Shown piece by piece: positions 1-7,812 of a stretch of 64,000 nt of DNA. Both the position numbers and the translations under genes were made by a program. The DNA comes from Dictyobacter aurantiacus (GTDB taxonomy: Bacteria; Chloroflexota; Ktedonobacteria; Ktedonobacterales; Ktedonobacteraceae). How positions within the stretch are numbered: position 1 is the stretch's first letter; each line of letters starts with the position of its first letter. Below the pieces are notes generated by a model that ran no database searches, was not told the DNA's origin, and worked only from the letters and a program-made list of their open reading frames with translations. Location of the stretch: the NCBI RefSeq assembly GCF_003967515.1, contig NZ_BIFQ01000001.1, positions 1,054,001-1,118,000 of the forward strand, in the 5' to 3' direction.

Positions 1-585
1 GAAGAGAATATCAACCGCCGGGCCAGTGCTGTGGCCGCCTTTAACTACCACCAGGCGTGGACCAAGAGCATGAATCGCGCGCGCCGCCTCGCGCATCGCG
101 GCTACATCCTGGACCGGACGACCGGCCAGCACTTCGGCCTCAGGGAGATTGGGGGTTACCACCTCGGCCAGCGGCAACAGCGTCGATCTCAGGGTCTCAA
201 TAGCCCGCTCTTGTAAGAGTTGCTCACCTCCTTTCGCCACCATGACGGGATCTACCACCAGCCGCAAGCGCCAGTGGCGGACGCGCTCAGCCACCACCTG
301 GATAATCTCTGGACTGGATAGCATCCCCGTTTTGGCCGCCCCAACTCCGATATCCTCCATCACGGCATCGATCTGAGCCGCAATCATCTCCAGGGGTACC
401 TCAAACGCGCTACGCACAGCCAGCGTATTCTGCGCCGTCAACGCCGTGATAGCTGAGGTCCCAAATACCCCTAGAGCCGCGAACGTCTTTAAATCCGCCT
501 GAATACCCGCCCCACCCCCTGAATCAGAACCTGCAATTGTCAGAGCCCGTGGAGTTTCACCATGGGCGCCTTGCATAGCAGACAT
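1..585 (-). CDS. thiD: Hydroxymethylpyrimidine/phosphomethylpyrimidine kinase ThiD, C-terminus off the window
   Basis: The frame is open from an ATG at 585 to the window edge, giving the first 195 residues of a protein usually about 265 long. It shows the ThiD signature near the N-terminus (LTIAGSDSGGGAGIQADLK), the GVFGTSAITALTAQNT segment and the VVDPVMVAKGG block. ThiD phosphorylates hydroxymethylpyrimidine (HMP) and then HMP phosphate in cytosolic thiamine synthesis or salvage. A good ribosome site (AAAGGAG) lies just upstream of the start. It follows a truncated HMP-permease-like gene and a TPP riboswitch in the same direction, so thiamine pyrophosphate probably represses it. The ATP-site C-terminus is not visible. 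Confidence 0.93.
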   Translation of the reverse strand, partial: MSAMQGAHGETPRALTIAGSDSGGGAGIQADLKTFAALGVFGTSAITALTAQNTLAVRSAFEVPLEMIAAQIDAVMEDIGVGAAKTGMLSSPEIIQVVAERVRHWRLRLVVDPVMVAKGGEQLLQERAIETLRSTLLPLAEVVTPNLPEAEVLAGRPVQDVAAMREAARAIHALGPRLVVVKGGHSTGPAVDILF

Positions 586-673
586 ACTGCACTCCTTTCC
601 TTTCTACACACAGATTTACACAATGCCGAACTACAATCGCAAAAACACTACCATACCCTGGGAGGATCTTCTT

Positions 674-1069
674 TCAAGCACCGAAAGTAGCCGCGTCCAG
701 ATACGCACCGTGATGCCCATAGACGGCACGCACGAAAATCATCTGTAGCGTCCCCGTGCGCGTCCCTGTCGCGCTCACCAGGCCATGAATCAGCGCCGCC
801 AGAGCCGCCCCAAGCACGATCGTCAGCGCGCTATCAACCAATCCCAGTTGCCCGCAGCTCACACTGACAGCCAATAGGGCGCTTATGACCAGAACTCCTG
901 TCAACAGGGAAACATAATTAGATATCACACCCGTCCAGACCATCGCCAATTCACGCGGCGAACCATGTCTCTCCAGCACGAGAACTGGCTCCATCCCCAG
1001 ACGCTCCACCTTCAAAAATTCATCAGCGGACGTCGATTGCTTATCAGTAACTTTTACCTCTTCAGACAT
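674..1069 (-). pseudogene. N-terminal fragment of a CytX/NCS1-type (HMP) permease
   Basis: The reading frame encodes 131 residues with two to three hydrophobic segments. It matches the start of nucleobase:cation symporter-1 proteins, including the loop GTRTGTLQMIFVRAVYG and following GAYLDA that correspond to the conserved G-x-x-G-x-x-Q/R-FG loop after TM2. The family is about 400-480 residues, so about two thirds is missing, and only 88 bp separate its stop from thiD. CytX permeases import HMP and are typically controlled by TPP riboswitches, which fits the riboswitch upstream and thiD downstream. The start ATG follows GGAAAGG. I read it as a deletion remnant; a functional short membrane protein is possible but unlikely. 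Confidence 0.7.
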
Positions 1070-1121
1070 ATCGGAACACCTTTCCGCTCAGGCATAGGTC
1101 TTGCAAAGGCAAATGTGACAA

Positions 1122-1154
1122 CAAAAAATGGCACCAGCTAGCAGCCAGAGCCAT
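1122..1154 (-). terminator. Possible riboswitch-controlled terminator
   Basis: On the minus strand, ATGGC (1154-1150) pairs with GCCAT (1132-1128) around an inner GCT/AGC stem, followed directly by six T. It lies between the TPP aptamer and the permease start, where an expression platform is expected. The stem is short, so the assignment is tentative. Confidence 0.5.
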
Positions 1155-1179
1155 CAGAGATTGCATTTCGGCAAATGTC

Positions 1180-1270
1180 ACTTCCTACGCTGGCATTATC
1201 CAGATCAGGTAAATCGGTCGACAACGAACTGCAGGTTGTCCTCTCAGCCTGGCTTCCCCAAGCTCCCGCA
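1180..1270 (-). promoter_or_regulatory. TPP riboswitch (THI element)
   Basis: Read on the minus strand, the sequence contains the two diagnostic TPP aptamer segments in order. The pyrimidine-sensor strand GGCTGAGAGG is followed about 30 bases later by ACCTGATCTGGATAATGCC and AGCGTAGGAAG, the pyrophosphate-sensor side. The P1 strands are GCGGGAG (about 1269-1263) and the CTTCC side at 1181. It precedes the permease remnant and thiD by about 110 bp. By family knowledge, TPP binding switches these genes off. Confidence 0.94.
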
Positions 1271-1622
1271 CCACTATTAAAATTAACAAGAGCAACACGT
1301 TAATAGTGCTATTCTTCTTTACTATATATCATAAGCAAGATCTACCGCAAGCTCACTTGCAGCATTGCTATTTTTATCTATTTCATGGATTCTATGCGGC
1401 TCCACCGCGTGGCGATGCCAGAAAAGCTTTCATGCATTGCTTCACGAGAATCCTCCCTCATCGGTCTACCAAACCTGCTTCACCCGGTTCTTCGTTCACT
1501 GTGCAGTGAGAACTCAAGCGCGTTCGTAGTCTTTAACCAAACAGAAAACAGGTGCTCCAGTAAATGACAAGAGGACGAATCGTTATGAGGCCCAGAGAGG
1601 CGAAGCATTCTCTATACTAATT

Positions 1623-1700
1623 CGTTGCCCTTAGCAACGTTGCTGTTGACAATAAAATGCGCGCATCCTATACTCTCTCCCAATGGTTGCTATTAGCAAC
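1623..1700 (+). promoter_or_regulatory. Promoter with paired palindromic operators for the MarR operon
   Basis: A near-consensus sigma-70 promoter has TTGACA at 1646-1651 and TATACT at 1669-1674 with a 17-bp spacer. It is bracketed by two palindromes of the same sequence, CGTTGC-N5-GCAACG at 1623-1639 and GTTGC-N5-GCAAC at 1686-1700, whose centres are 62 bp apart. These are probable autoregulatory sites for the MarR protein starting at 1733. Between the riboswitch and 1600 I see no gene. Confidence 0.8.
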
Positions 1701-1732
1701 AAATAGAAGAAACAGAAAGAAGTAGGAACGTC

Positions 1733-2221
1733 ATGGCATCATCATCGCTCTCTGCTGGTGCATTGTTGCGTGAAGTGGCACGTTTACATGTGCAGTTGCA
1801 GCGCAATTGCGTCGCCTATTGCGGTGGGACAACGACCACACAATGTACCGTGCTCACCGAATTGGGCCGCAGCGGCCCGATGACGTTAGCAGAACTCAGC
1901 CACCGCGTCGGATTTGACAAAAGTTGGGCCAGTCGCGCCGTTGAGCACCTTGCGCAGGACGGTCTGGTGGAAAAGATCACCAGTCTACATGATCGCAGAA
2001 CCATCCAAATCTCCCTGTCCGCACCTGGTGAGGCACGCCTCGCAGACCTCAACACCACCCTCGATAGCCTCGCCGCACAGACATTTGAACACATTCCAGC
2101 CGATCAACATGAGATGGTGCGCTCATCTCTGGAACTACTTCAGCACGCCTTATCCACGCTGCACGGTGAGGCGGCACAGGGGGAGCAAAGCGAAGGAGGA
2201 ACGACATGGATGTGCGATTAG
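1733..2221 (+). CDS. MarR-family winged-helix regulator
   Basis: This 162-residue protein has the MarR winged helix-turn-helix in the middle (about residues 40-110): LTELGRSGPMTLAELSHRVG, then a recognition helix (FDKSWASRAVEHLAQDGLV) and the wing with DRRTIQISL. Flanking helices would form the dimer interface. MarR proteins usually repress their own operon and release DNA on binding a small ligand. The paired palindromes around the promoter just upstream are the likely operator. Its last 16 bases overlap the acetyltransferase gene, so the two are translationally coupled. The ligand cannot be told from sequence; the gene content suggests a toxic amino-acid analogue or arsenical. Confidence 0.88.
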   Translation: MASSSLSAGALLREVARLHVQLQRNCVAYCGGTTTTQCTVLTELGRSGPMTLAELSHRVGFDKSWASRAVEHLAQDGLVEKITSLHDRRTIQISLSAPGEARLADLNTTLDSLAAQTFEHIPADQHEMVRSSLELLQHALSTLHGEAAQGEQSEGGTTWMCD

Positions 2222-2703
2222 CCACACCAGCGGACGCCTCCGCCATAACCACCATCTACAATCAAGGCATTGAAGATCGAGTGGGCACCTTTGAGACACG
2301 GCTAAGAACACCTGAAGAGATCACGCGCTGGTTCGATGGTCTCCACCCCGTTGTCGTTGTCCTCAACGGCGAGGAGATCATCGCCTTTGCCTCAACCTCC
2401 TCGTACCGTGATCGGGAGTGCTACCAGGGGATCGCCGAATTTTCTATCTACGTCGAGCGCGACTGGCGGGGACGAGGTGTAGGACACCTCGCTTTGCAAG
2501 CACTCTTGAGAGAAGCAGAACGGGCTGGATTCTGGAAAGTCCTGTCGCGCATTTTCGTGGAGAACGCAGCCAGTCGCCACCTGGTCCGCTCCGTGGGATT
2601 TCGTGAAGTTGGGGTCTACGAACGCCACGGTCAGCTCGATGGCATCTGGCGTGACGTCGTCATTGTCGAACGCTTACTGAACGATGCAGCCAACCAGCAA
2701 TGA
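2206..2703 (+). CDS. GNAT N-acetyltransferase, phosphinothricin/ArsN1-like
   Basis: The 165-residue protein matches the Pat/ArsN branch of GNAT enzymes. It opens with VRLATPADASAITTIYNQGI, has GTFETRLRTPEEI where the branch has its substrate loop, and carries the acetyl-CoA motif RDWRGRGVG (R-x-x-G-x-G) near residue 90, ending with an SVGFREVGVYERHGQLDG block. Such enzymes acetylate the amino group of glutamate analogues such as phosphinothricin, methionine sulfoximine or arsinothricin in the cytosol. The start overlaps the MarR gene. The neighbouring truncated flavoprotein resembles partners of ArsN in ars clusters, which favours an arsenical substrate, but this is inference. Confidence 0.85.
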   Translation: MDVRLATPADASAITTIYNQGIEDRVGTFETRLRTPEEITRWFDGLHPVVVVLNGEEIIAFASTSSYRDRECYQGIAEFSIYVERDWRGRGVGHLALQALLREAERAGFWKVLSRIFVENAASRHLVRSVGFREVGVYERHGQLDGIWRDVVIVERLLNDAANQQ

Positions 2704-2799
2704 AGGAAGCCCAAGCCAGCGAAACAGCAGCATGCGTCCTTTTTGTCCGGGCACCGTCTCTCTGTATGAGAACACTTGATGAAAGAGGATGAATTACCT

Positions 2800-3138
2800 A
2801 TGACAGTTCATACTACACACCCGATCGTGATTATCGGTGCTGGTCCTGTTGGATTAGCAGCGGCGGCCCATGCGCTGCGCAACGGCGAGACGCCGCTCGT
2901 GTTCGAAGCCGGCGCCAGTGCCGGTGCGGCCATTCAGCAGTGGGGACATGTGCGTCTCTTCTCTCCCTGGAGATATCTCGTTGATATCGAAGCGCAGACA
3001 CTCTTGCGAGAAACCTCGTGGACCATGCCTGAACCGGAGGGCTATCCAACCGGTCAGCAGTTTCTGGAGGCCTATATCACTCCCCTGGCGCAGACCAGTC
3101 AGCTTGCGCCATGTATTCGCTGGAATACCCACCTATAA
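2800..3138 (+). pseudogene. N-terminal fragment of an ars-cluster-type FAD/NAD(P)-binding oxidoreductase
   Basis: The frame starts at an ATG preceded by AGAGGA and encodes 112 residues. It begins with a dinucleotide-binding fold (IVIIGAGPVGLAAAAHAL), followed by the GHVRLFSPWRYLVD segment typical of flavoproteins found in arsenic and stress operons. Those proteins are about 400-450 residues, so only the first quarter is left. The frame runs into an A/T-rich stretch with stops at 3136, and I find no downstream continuation. It sits 96 bp after the acetyltransferase and was probably the third gene of that operon before a deletion. Confidence 0.75.
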
Positions 3139-3239
3139 ATAATAAAACAGATTTCCGCCGCTAAATAGGCATCGGAATTTGACACACTCGTCAACATTCG
3201 GTATCTTTCGAGAAGAAAAGAGATCATGGGGCAGAGGCA

Positions 3240-3446
3240 ATGAGAACACAATCGGTCGATACGTCCCCTGAGTTCGAACGGATACAGATTGCTCGCATCC
3301 GTGCCTTTTCTGTTGTCAAAAAGTTCACGTCGATCCGCAGTTGGACACAATCTATGGCGTATGCCAACCTTTTGACCCAATTGTTGCCACCAAGTGAACA
3401 GATCTCCACCGTCCTACAGATAGCGTACAGCAAAAGTATAGTGTAA
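3240..3446 (+). CDS. Small hypothetical protein or fragment
   Basis: The frame encodes 68 residues beginning MRTQSVDTSPEFERIQIARI, with a K-F-T-S-I-R-S-W-T-Q-S segment. The pattern, a short acidic lead followed by an amphipathic helix with an R-S-x-T core, has a protein-like composition rather than that of a shadow frame, but I do not recognise a named domain. A weak GGGGCAGAGG lies before the ATG. It falls between the truncated flavoprotein and a convergent MarR gene, a region that looks eroded, so it may itself be the start of a once larger protein. Confidence 0.4.
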   Translation: MRTQSVDTSPEFERIQIARIRAFSVVKKFTSIRSWTQSMAYANLLTQLLPPSEQISTVLQIAYSKSIV

Positions 3447-3472
3447 AACAGGGACAACTAATCCCAACATGG

Positions 3473-3970
3473 TCAATCGGATTGCGGTTGAGAGGATGGC
3501 TGAAGCTTTTTGAGCAACATGACAAGTATCTCTTGCTCTTCGTCGCTCAACGACTGTACCCATTGTGCACTCTGGTGATACATATCTGGCTTGTACTGTT
3601 TCATCACGGTCAAACCGTCGTCGGTCAATTCGATCAATAGCATTCTCCGATCGTATTGATGGGCGAAACGCCTCACATAGCCCCGTTCTACCAGACCATC
3701 CAGGACTTTGGTAATCGCCCCACGTGTGACAAGTAGTCGTTCACTAATAACATGGGGAGGAAGCGGCTCTCTTGCTGCATACAGAACGCTTAAGACATTT
3801 GCCTCTAAACCTGAAAGACCATGTTGTTGCGTAACAGCAATAATCCGTTCCAGAAACAGGTCTCCTATACGTACAAGATGAATGATGCACTCATTAGCTC
3901 GTGAAAGATGCTCGGGCAAGTCAATATCAAACGTTCGACCAATCTGATGTGATGGTCCTCCTGCTGGCAT
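3473..3970 (-). CDS. MarR-family winged-helix regulator
   Basis: The 165-residue protein has the MarR fold: a helical N-terminus (HLSRANECIIHLVRIGDLFL), winged helix at about residues 50-120 (GLSGLEANVLSVLYAA, VISERLLVTRGAITKVLDGL) and the wing DRRMLLIELTDDG. A good ribosome site (AGAGGA) precedes the ATG at 3970. It is divergent from a GlcG-like gene and an MFS drug exporter across a 137-bp gap holding their promoter, the usual layout for a repressor of an efflux operon. The effector is unknown. The C-terminus is polar and probably flexible. Confidence 0.87.
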   Translation of the reverse strand: MPAGGPSHQIGRTFDIDLPEHLSRANECIIHLVRIGDLFLERIIAVTQQHGLSGLEANVLSVLYAAREPLPPHVISERLLVTRGAITKVLDGLVERGYVRRFAHQYDRRMLLIELTDDGLTVMKQYKPDMYHQSAQWVQSLSDEEQEILVMLLKKLQPSSQPQSD

Positions 3971-4036
3971 GATTTTTCCTCTTTCACAAAAACTCTCACT
4001 TGTTTCGCTGATTAATTATATACCTATTCAACATCA

Positions 4037-4064
4037 TTGACAAATGTAGTTTATTAAGTATACT
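4037..4064 (+). promoter_or_regulatory. Promoter of the GlcG-like / MFS operon
   Basis: TTGACA at 4037-4042 and TATACT at 4059-4064 are separated by 16 bp, close to the sigma-70 consensus. The -10 element lies inside the palindrome AGTATACT, so a dimeric repressor such as the divergent MarR protein could block it. Confidence 0.72.
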
Positions 4065-4107
4065 ATTTACCTGGTGAACAAAAAAAATATGTAAGAGGAG
4101 TTTCACA

Positions 4108-4542
4108 ATGCTCAATGGACAAATCAGTCTTGAATTAGCGCAAAAACTTATTGCAGCTGTAGTTAAGGTAGCGAAAACACAACAGGTTGCTGTGACCGCG
4201 ATGGTTGTAGATTGCGGAGGGCATCCTGTTACGTTAGCACGTATGGATGGGATGGCCTATCCTTTCACGGAGGTCAGTAGGCGCAAAGCGCTCACCGGAT
4301 GTAGTTTCAATACCCCGACTCATCTCCTTGTTCAATACTTCGCGCACCAGCCTGAACTCTCTCAGGGAGTGCAAGCTACCCCTGAGATTCTCATTCTGGC
4401 AGGAGGGTTTCCTATTATAGTGAACGGAGAATGTGTTGGTGGCCTGGGAATCGCAGGTGGACGGGGGACACAGGATCAGGATATTGGCGCCCATGCTCTG
4501 GCAGCACTACAAGCTGAGCTATCAAACAACGAGAGTAAGTAG
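4108..4542 (+). CDS. GlcG/HbpS-family (DUF336) protein
   Basis: This 144-residue protein fits the GlcG/HbpS family along its whole length. It has the N-terminal helix LAQKLIAAVVKVAKTQQVAV, the strand VVDCGGHPVTLARMDGM, and the C-terminal glycine-rich GGFPIIVNGECVGGLGIAG signature before the closing helix. Members bind haem, corrinoids or small organic acids, or act as accessory proteins next to catabolic and efflux genes. No signal peptide is visible, so it should be cytosolic. The start follows AAGAGGAG. It lies 25 bp upstream of the MFS transporter and is co-transcribed, suggesting a role in sensing or handling the exported compound. Confidence 0.83.
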   Translation: MLNGQISLELAQKLIAAVVKVAKTQQVAVTAMVVDCGGHPVTLARMDGMAYPFTEVSRRKALTGCSFNTPTHLLVQYFAHQPELSQGVQATPEILILAGGFPIIVNGECVGGLGIAGGRGTQDQDIGAHALAALQAELSNNESK

Positions 4543-4567
4543 TCTTATCAAAAGAAGGAACAGAGTA

Positions 4568-6010
4568 ATGCAAACATCTCAACAACAAGCAAGAGATAAG
4601 AATACCTTCGAATACAAGTGGATTGTTACCACCGTCGTGATCTTTGGAGCATTTATGAGCGTCCTGGATCAAACGATTGTCAATGTTGCTCTTCCACGTC
4701 TCCAACACGCTTTTCATGCTGATCTAAACGGAATACAGTGGGTGCTGACTGGCTACATCTTGACACAAGGGGTTATCACCCCTATGACACCATTCGTTTC
4801 AAGTCGGTTAGGCAATAAGAATAGCTATCTCCTTGCGCTCATCCTTTTCACGCTTGGATCGGGGCTGTGTGGATTTGCATGGAGTCTTCCAGCTTTGGTT
4901 GTCTTTCGCCTTCTACAAGGAATAGGCGCGGCTTTACTGACTCCGCTTTCTCTGACGCTTCTCTATAATGAGTTTCCTGTAGAGCAACGAGGGGTGGCAA
5001 CCGGACTTTTTGGTATTGCTGCCCTACTCGCTCCTGCTGTAGGACCAACACTGGGTGGGTATCTCGTTACCTATGTCTCGTGGCAATTCATCTTCTTCGT
5101 CAATGTCCCTGTTGGTCTGGTTGCCATTCTTGCCGGAAGCCGTCTCCTGAGAAACGGGCAGTTGGGGAAAAAGATTCCCTTCGATGTTGCTGGCTTCCTG
5201 CTCGCCGCTAGTAGCCTTACATGCCTCCTGTACAGTTTCTCGGTGGTGAATAGTGACGGATGGAGTTCAATAAGAGTTCTTGGCTTGCTCGTTGGAGGAG
5301 TCTTTTTACTTGCCCTGTTTCTTTATATCGAATGGAGAGCTATGAAGCGCGGAAGACAACCGCTCATTGATGTAAGTCTATTTACTAATAGACCTTTCTT
5401 ATTCGGAAATATAGTGAATGTCTTTATCACCTTTGCCTTCTTTGGCGGCTTGTTCCTCTTTCCGATCTACCTCCAGACCTTACGTTCGCTCAGTGCATTT
5501 GAAGCAGGGCTCTTGCTGTTGCCACAAGCGATTGCTTCCATGATGATGGCATTGATTGGAGGCCGTCTGGTAGATCGGGTTGGTGTACGCTTCGTTGTGC
5601 TTCCTGGTGTCCTGCTACTCGCGCTCGCAACATGGCTTTTTAGTACCGTCTCACTCACGACGCCTTTCTGGTGGCTCCAAATGCTCTTTCTCCTACGTGG
5701 TATCGCAATCGGCCTAACCCTGCAACCACTCATTGTTGGAACCCTTTCGGCAATGGGTCCAGCACAGATAGCTCAGGCATCATCGGTTGTTACCGTCGTC
5801 CGTTTCATCGCCACCTCGCTCGGCATCGCTATTCTTGCAACACTGGTTCAAGTTCAGGCGAAAGCACACCTTGCTCCCATTGTTCATCAGAAAGATGCAC
5901 AATTATTCGCGCTTCAGGATGCATTAAAGCTAAGCGTTATCATCGTTTTTGCAGCTCTCATTGCTCTCTTCTTTCTACGCCCTGAACAGCGCCCGCATCG
6001 AAACAGGTAA
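4568..6010 (+). CDS. DHA2-type (14-TM) MFS drug:H+ antiporter
   Basis: From the ATG at 4568, preceded by AAGGAA, the protein has 480 residues. It shows the DHA2 hallmarks: motif D1 near the first helix (FMSVLDQTIVNVALPRLQ), then IQWVLTGYILTQGVITPM, motif A-like SRLGNKNSYL and motif C (GIAALLAPAVGPTLGGYLV) in TM5. About fourteen hydrophobic segments are visible. Such EmrB/QacA-type pumps in the inner membrane expel hydrophobic drugs using the proton gradient. An earlier in-frame ATG at 4433 lies inside the GlcG-like gene and has no ribosome site, so I reject it. The divergent MarR gene is the probable regulator. The substrate is unknown. Confidence 0.9.
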   Translation: MQTSQQQARDKNTFEYKWIVTTVVIFGAFMSVLDQTIVNVALPRLQHAFHADLNGIQWVLTGYILTQGVITPMTPFVSSRLGNKNSYLLALILFTLGSGLCGFAWSLPALVVFRLLQGIGAALLTPLSLTLLYNEFPVEQRGVATGLFGIAALLAPAVGPTLGGYLVTYVSWQFIFFVNVPVGLVAILAGSRLLRNGQLGKKIPFDVAGFLLAASSLTCLLYSFSVVNSDGWSSIRVLGLLVGGVFLLALFLYIEWRAMKRGRQPLIDVSLFTNRPFLFGNIVNVFITFAFFGGLFLFPIYLQTLRSLSAFEAGLLLLPQAIASMMMALIGGRLVDRVGVRFVVLPGVLLLALATWLFSTVSLTTPFWWLQMLFLLRGIAIGLTLQPLIVGTLSAMGPAQIAQASSVVTVVRFIATSLGIAILATLVQVQAKAHLAPIVHQKDAQLFALQDALKLSVIIVFAALIALFFLRPEQRPHRNR

Positions 6011-6275
6011 GGAACTGAATTCGAACGAGAGCAAGATGCAGTTTCCTCTGAGGCAAGAAGTACCCTTTAAGCACTCCTCGACCGGCTCGCCAGTTGAAGG
6101 CTGGCTGCGCTGGAAGAGGGACAAGATGACACTGGACATCAAGGATACGCACGCTACAACTCCTTCACTCTTTCTCACAGACCTTCCTACAGACAACAGT
6201 ATCTGTGATCGCTATCCCCTCACCATAGTACGGGTGGTTATTGGAGTGAACCCATTTTACCGGATAGCAGGCAAG

Positions 6276-6860
6276 TCAACTTCGTGGGCGTGAGGTATAC
6301 AGCGCCTCAAACTCCGCGGGAGGGAGGTATCCCAAACTGGAATGCAACCGTTTGACATTGTACACTTTCTCGATAAAAACCATCAAATTCGCTTGAGCAT
6401 CGGCAAAACTCTGATAGTCCTTCAGATACACCTCTTCCTGTTTGAGGGTCTTGAAAAATGATTCGGCTTTGGCATTGTCATAAGGATTATCCACATCCGA
6501 CATACTGATCACGGCGTCAATCTGTTTGAGCTGTTCCACATACGCCTGACTGGCGTATTGAACGCCCCGATCACTGTGGTGAATCAACCCAGAACCAGGA
6601 TGACGAGCAAGGACAGCCTGTCTCAATGCGGCTAGAGGGAGCGAGGTGGTCATCTCATGCGAGAGATGCCAGCCCACGCAACGCCGTGAGAAGGCATCGA
6701 GAATGCACGCCAGGTACACGAATGCATTCCTCAAGCGAATGTAGGTGATATCAGCCACCCAGGCTTGATCAAGCCTCTCAAGCTGCATCCCTTTTGGAGC
6801 AGGCTGTCTCCCACAAAACGCTTCGCGACAGACGATTTTGGGGCAGGCTGTTCGCACCAT
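6276..6860 (-). pseudogene. IS3-family transposase OrfB, 5'-truncated
   Basis: The frame matches the rve/DDE integrase core of IS3-family OrfB: WVADITYIRLRNAFVYLACI with the first Asp, ILDAFSRRCVGW, then HHSDRGVQYAS with the second Asp, and AESFFKTLKQE with the catalytic Glu, ending in the usual HSSLGYLPPAEFE. The N-terminal helix-turn-helix half of OrfB and all of OrfA are absent. The first 25 or so residues derive from an unrelated repeat tract (6799-6896), so homology starts near LERLDQAWVADITY. It is a relic that cannot move on its own. It is next to tRNA genes, a common landing site. Confidence 0.85.
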
Positions 6861-6896
6861 GGCGGCAGGCTGTCCTCAAAAAACGCGGCAGGCTGT
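6799..6896. repeat. Degenerate direct repeats of GGCAGGCTGT
   Basis: The 9-mer GCAGGCTGT occurs four times, starting at 6799, 6843, 6865 and 6888. The last three are spaced 22 and 23 bp apart. The tract fuses onto the broken 5' end of the transposase relic and may mark its deletion or insertion junction. Confidence 0.7.
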
Positions 6897-7007
6897 CGTT
6901 AGCCACATTTTTGCACAAAAAAAATCGTTTCCCTCAGGAACCCTATCACATGCACTTCTCGTGAAGTGGCTTGCCATCAGGCCTGAGAGAAACGATTCTG
7001 CTTTAAG

Positions 7008-7080
7008 AGCGGGAGACGAGACTCGAACTCGCGACAACCTGCTTGGAAGGCAGGGACTCTACCAACTGAGTTACTCCCGC
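7008..7080 (-). tRNA. tRNA-Gly (TCC anticodon)
   Basis: The 73-nt minus-strand sequence folds as a full cloverleaf. The acceptor stem is GCGGGAG with CTCCCGC, the D-loop has AGTTGGTAGAG, the anticodon arm CTGCCTTCCAAGCAGG carries TCC, and the T arm holds GTTCGAGTC. CCA is not encoded. It follows tRNA-Pro by 4 bp in one transcript. Confidence 0.96.
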
Positions 7081-7084
7081 TAAG

Positions 7085-7157
7085 TCGGGGTGCGCAGACT
7101 CGAACTGCGGACCTCCTGGTCCCAAACCAGGCGCGCTACCAACTGCGCCACACCCCG
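7085..7157 (-). tRNA. tRNA-Pro (TGG anticodon)
   Basis: The 73-nt minus-strand sequence has an acceptor stem CGGGGTG with CACCCCG, a D-loop with CAGTTGGTAGC, the anticodon arm CCTGGTTTGGGACCAGG presenting TGG, and a T arm with GTTCGAGTC. CCA is not encoded. It is the first tRNA of a two-tRNA operon. Confidence 0.96.
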
Positions 7158-7169
7158 TCAACACTGTGT

Positions 7170-7198
7170 ACTATAACACCCCTCTAGAGCTTTGTCAA
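7170..7198 (-). promoter_or_regulatory. Promoter of the tRNA-Pro/tRNA-Gly operon
   Basis: On the minus strand TTGACA (7198-7193) and TATAGT (7175-7170) are 17 bp apart. Transcription would start about 10 bases before the tRNA-Pro 5' end, as expected for a strong stable-RNA promoter. Confidence 0.85.
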
Positions 7199-7251
7199 GC
7201 ACTTTTTTTCACGATTCCGAAATAGTAGGAAAATTGTTTTCCCTATTCTGA

Positions 7252-7701
7252 TTACTGTTCATCCTTACGCCGATAACGCAATTTCAGCAATAAGAGATTT
7301 AATTGCGTCTTGATGGTATACCAGGGCCCACGTCGCAACGGGGTGATGGTAACATTGCCGTAACGCATCGATTGGGGATGTCGTCGCGGTTGTACAAAGT
7401 TTGAGACCGCCACCAGCACCACGCCGATAAACCCGGCTACGGCTAAAATGAGGGTGATGATGTTTGACCCCGCCACGTATGCATATGCTCCGGCGAACAG
7501 TGCACAAATAATCGTTCCTAGCAGGAAACGCTCCGTGGATGAAAGATTCCAGGACATAGACCTTGGCTGCTGTGGCCGCAGGTTCGGACCCGGTCTACGC
7601 CGAAACCTTTCTCCAAATTTCTGGTTTTTGCCAGGTTTGGGGTTGGTCTGTTCCAGGTTACGTAGGATTTCTTCGATCTCACGTTGATATCTATTTGGCA
7701 T
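7252..7701 (-). CDS. Small two-TM membrane protein of unknown function
   Basis: Started at the ATG at 7701, which has AAGGAAG about 11 bp upstream (a GTG at 7707 is possible), the protein has 149 residues. The first 50 are polar and rich in Arg, Pro, Asn and Gln. Two hydrophobic helices follow (FLLGTIICALFAGAYAYVAG and IITLILAVAGFIGVVLVAVS), then a basic cytoplasmic tail with TITPLRRGPWYTIKTQ. I do not recognise a named family. It stands alone between the tRNA operon and a receiver-domain gene. Confidence 0.72.
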   Translation of the reverse strand: MPNRYQREIEEILRNLEQTNPKPGKNQKFGERFRRRPGPNLRPQQPRSMSWNLSSTERFLLGTIICALFAGAYAYVAGSNIITLILAVAGFIGVVLVAVSNFVQPRRHPQSMRYGNVTITPLRRGPWYTIKTQLNLLLLKLRYRRKDEQ

Positions 7702-7812
7702 AGCCACTCTGCTTCCTTGAACTTGTCAGGACGCTCTTGCTTGTAATGATACCAACTTTTCGGCGTAGAGACAAGTATTTATGCTATCATTTTTAGAAGT
7801 GAGAGGATGAAC

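Noticed and set aside
1306..1567. Two short overlapping open frames before the MarR operon
   Set aside because: They lack ribosome sites and protein-like composition.
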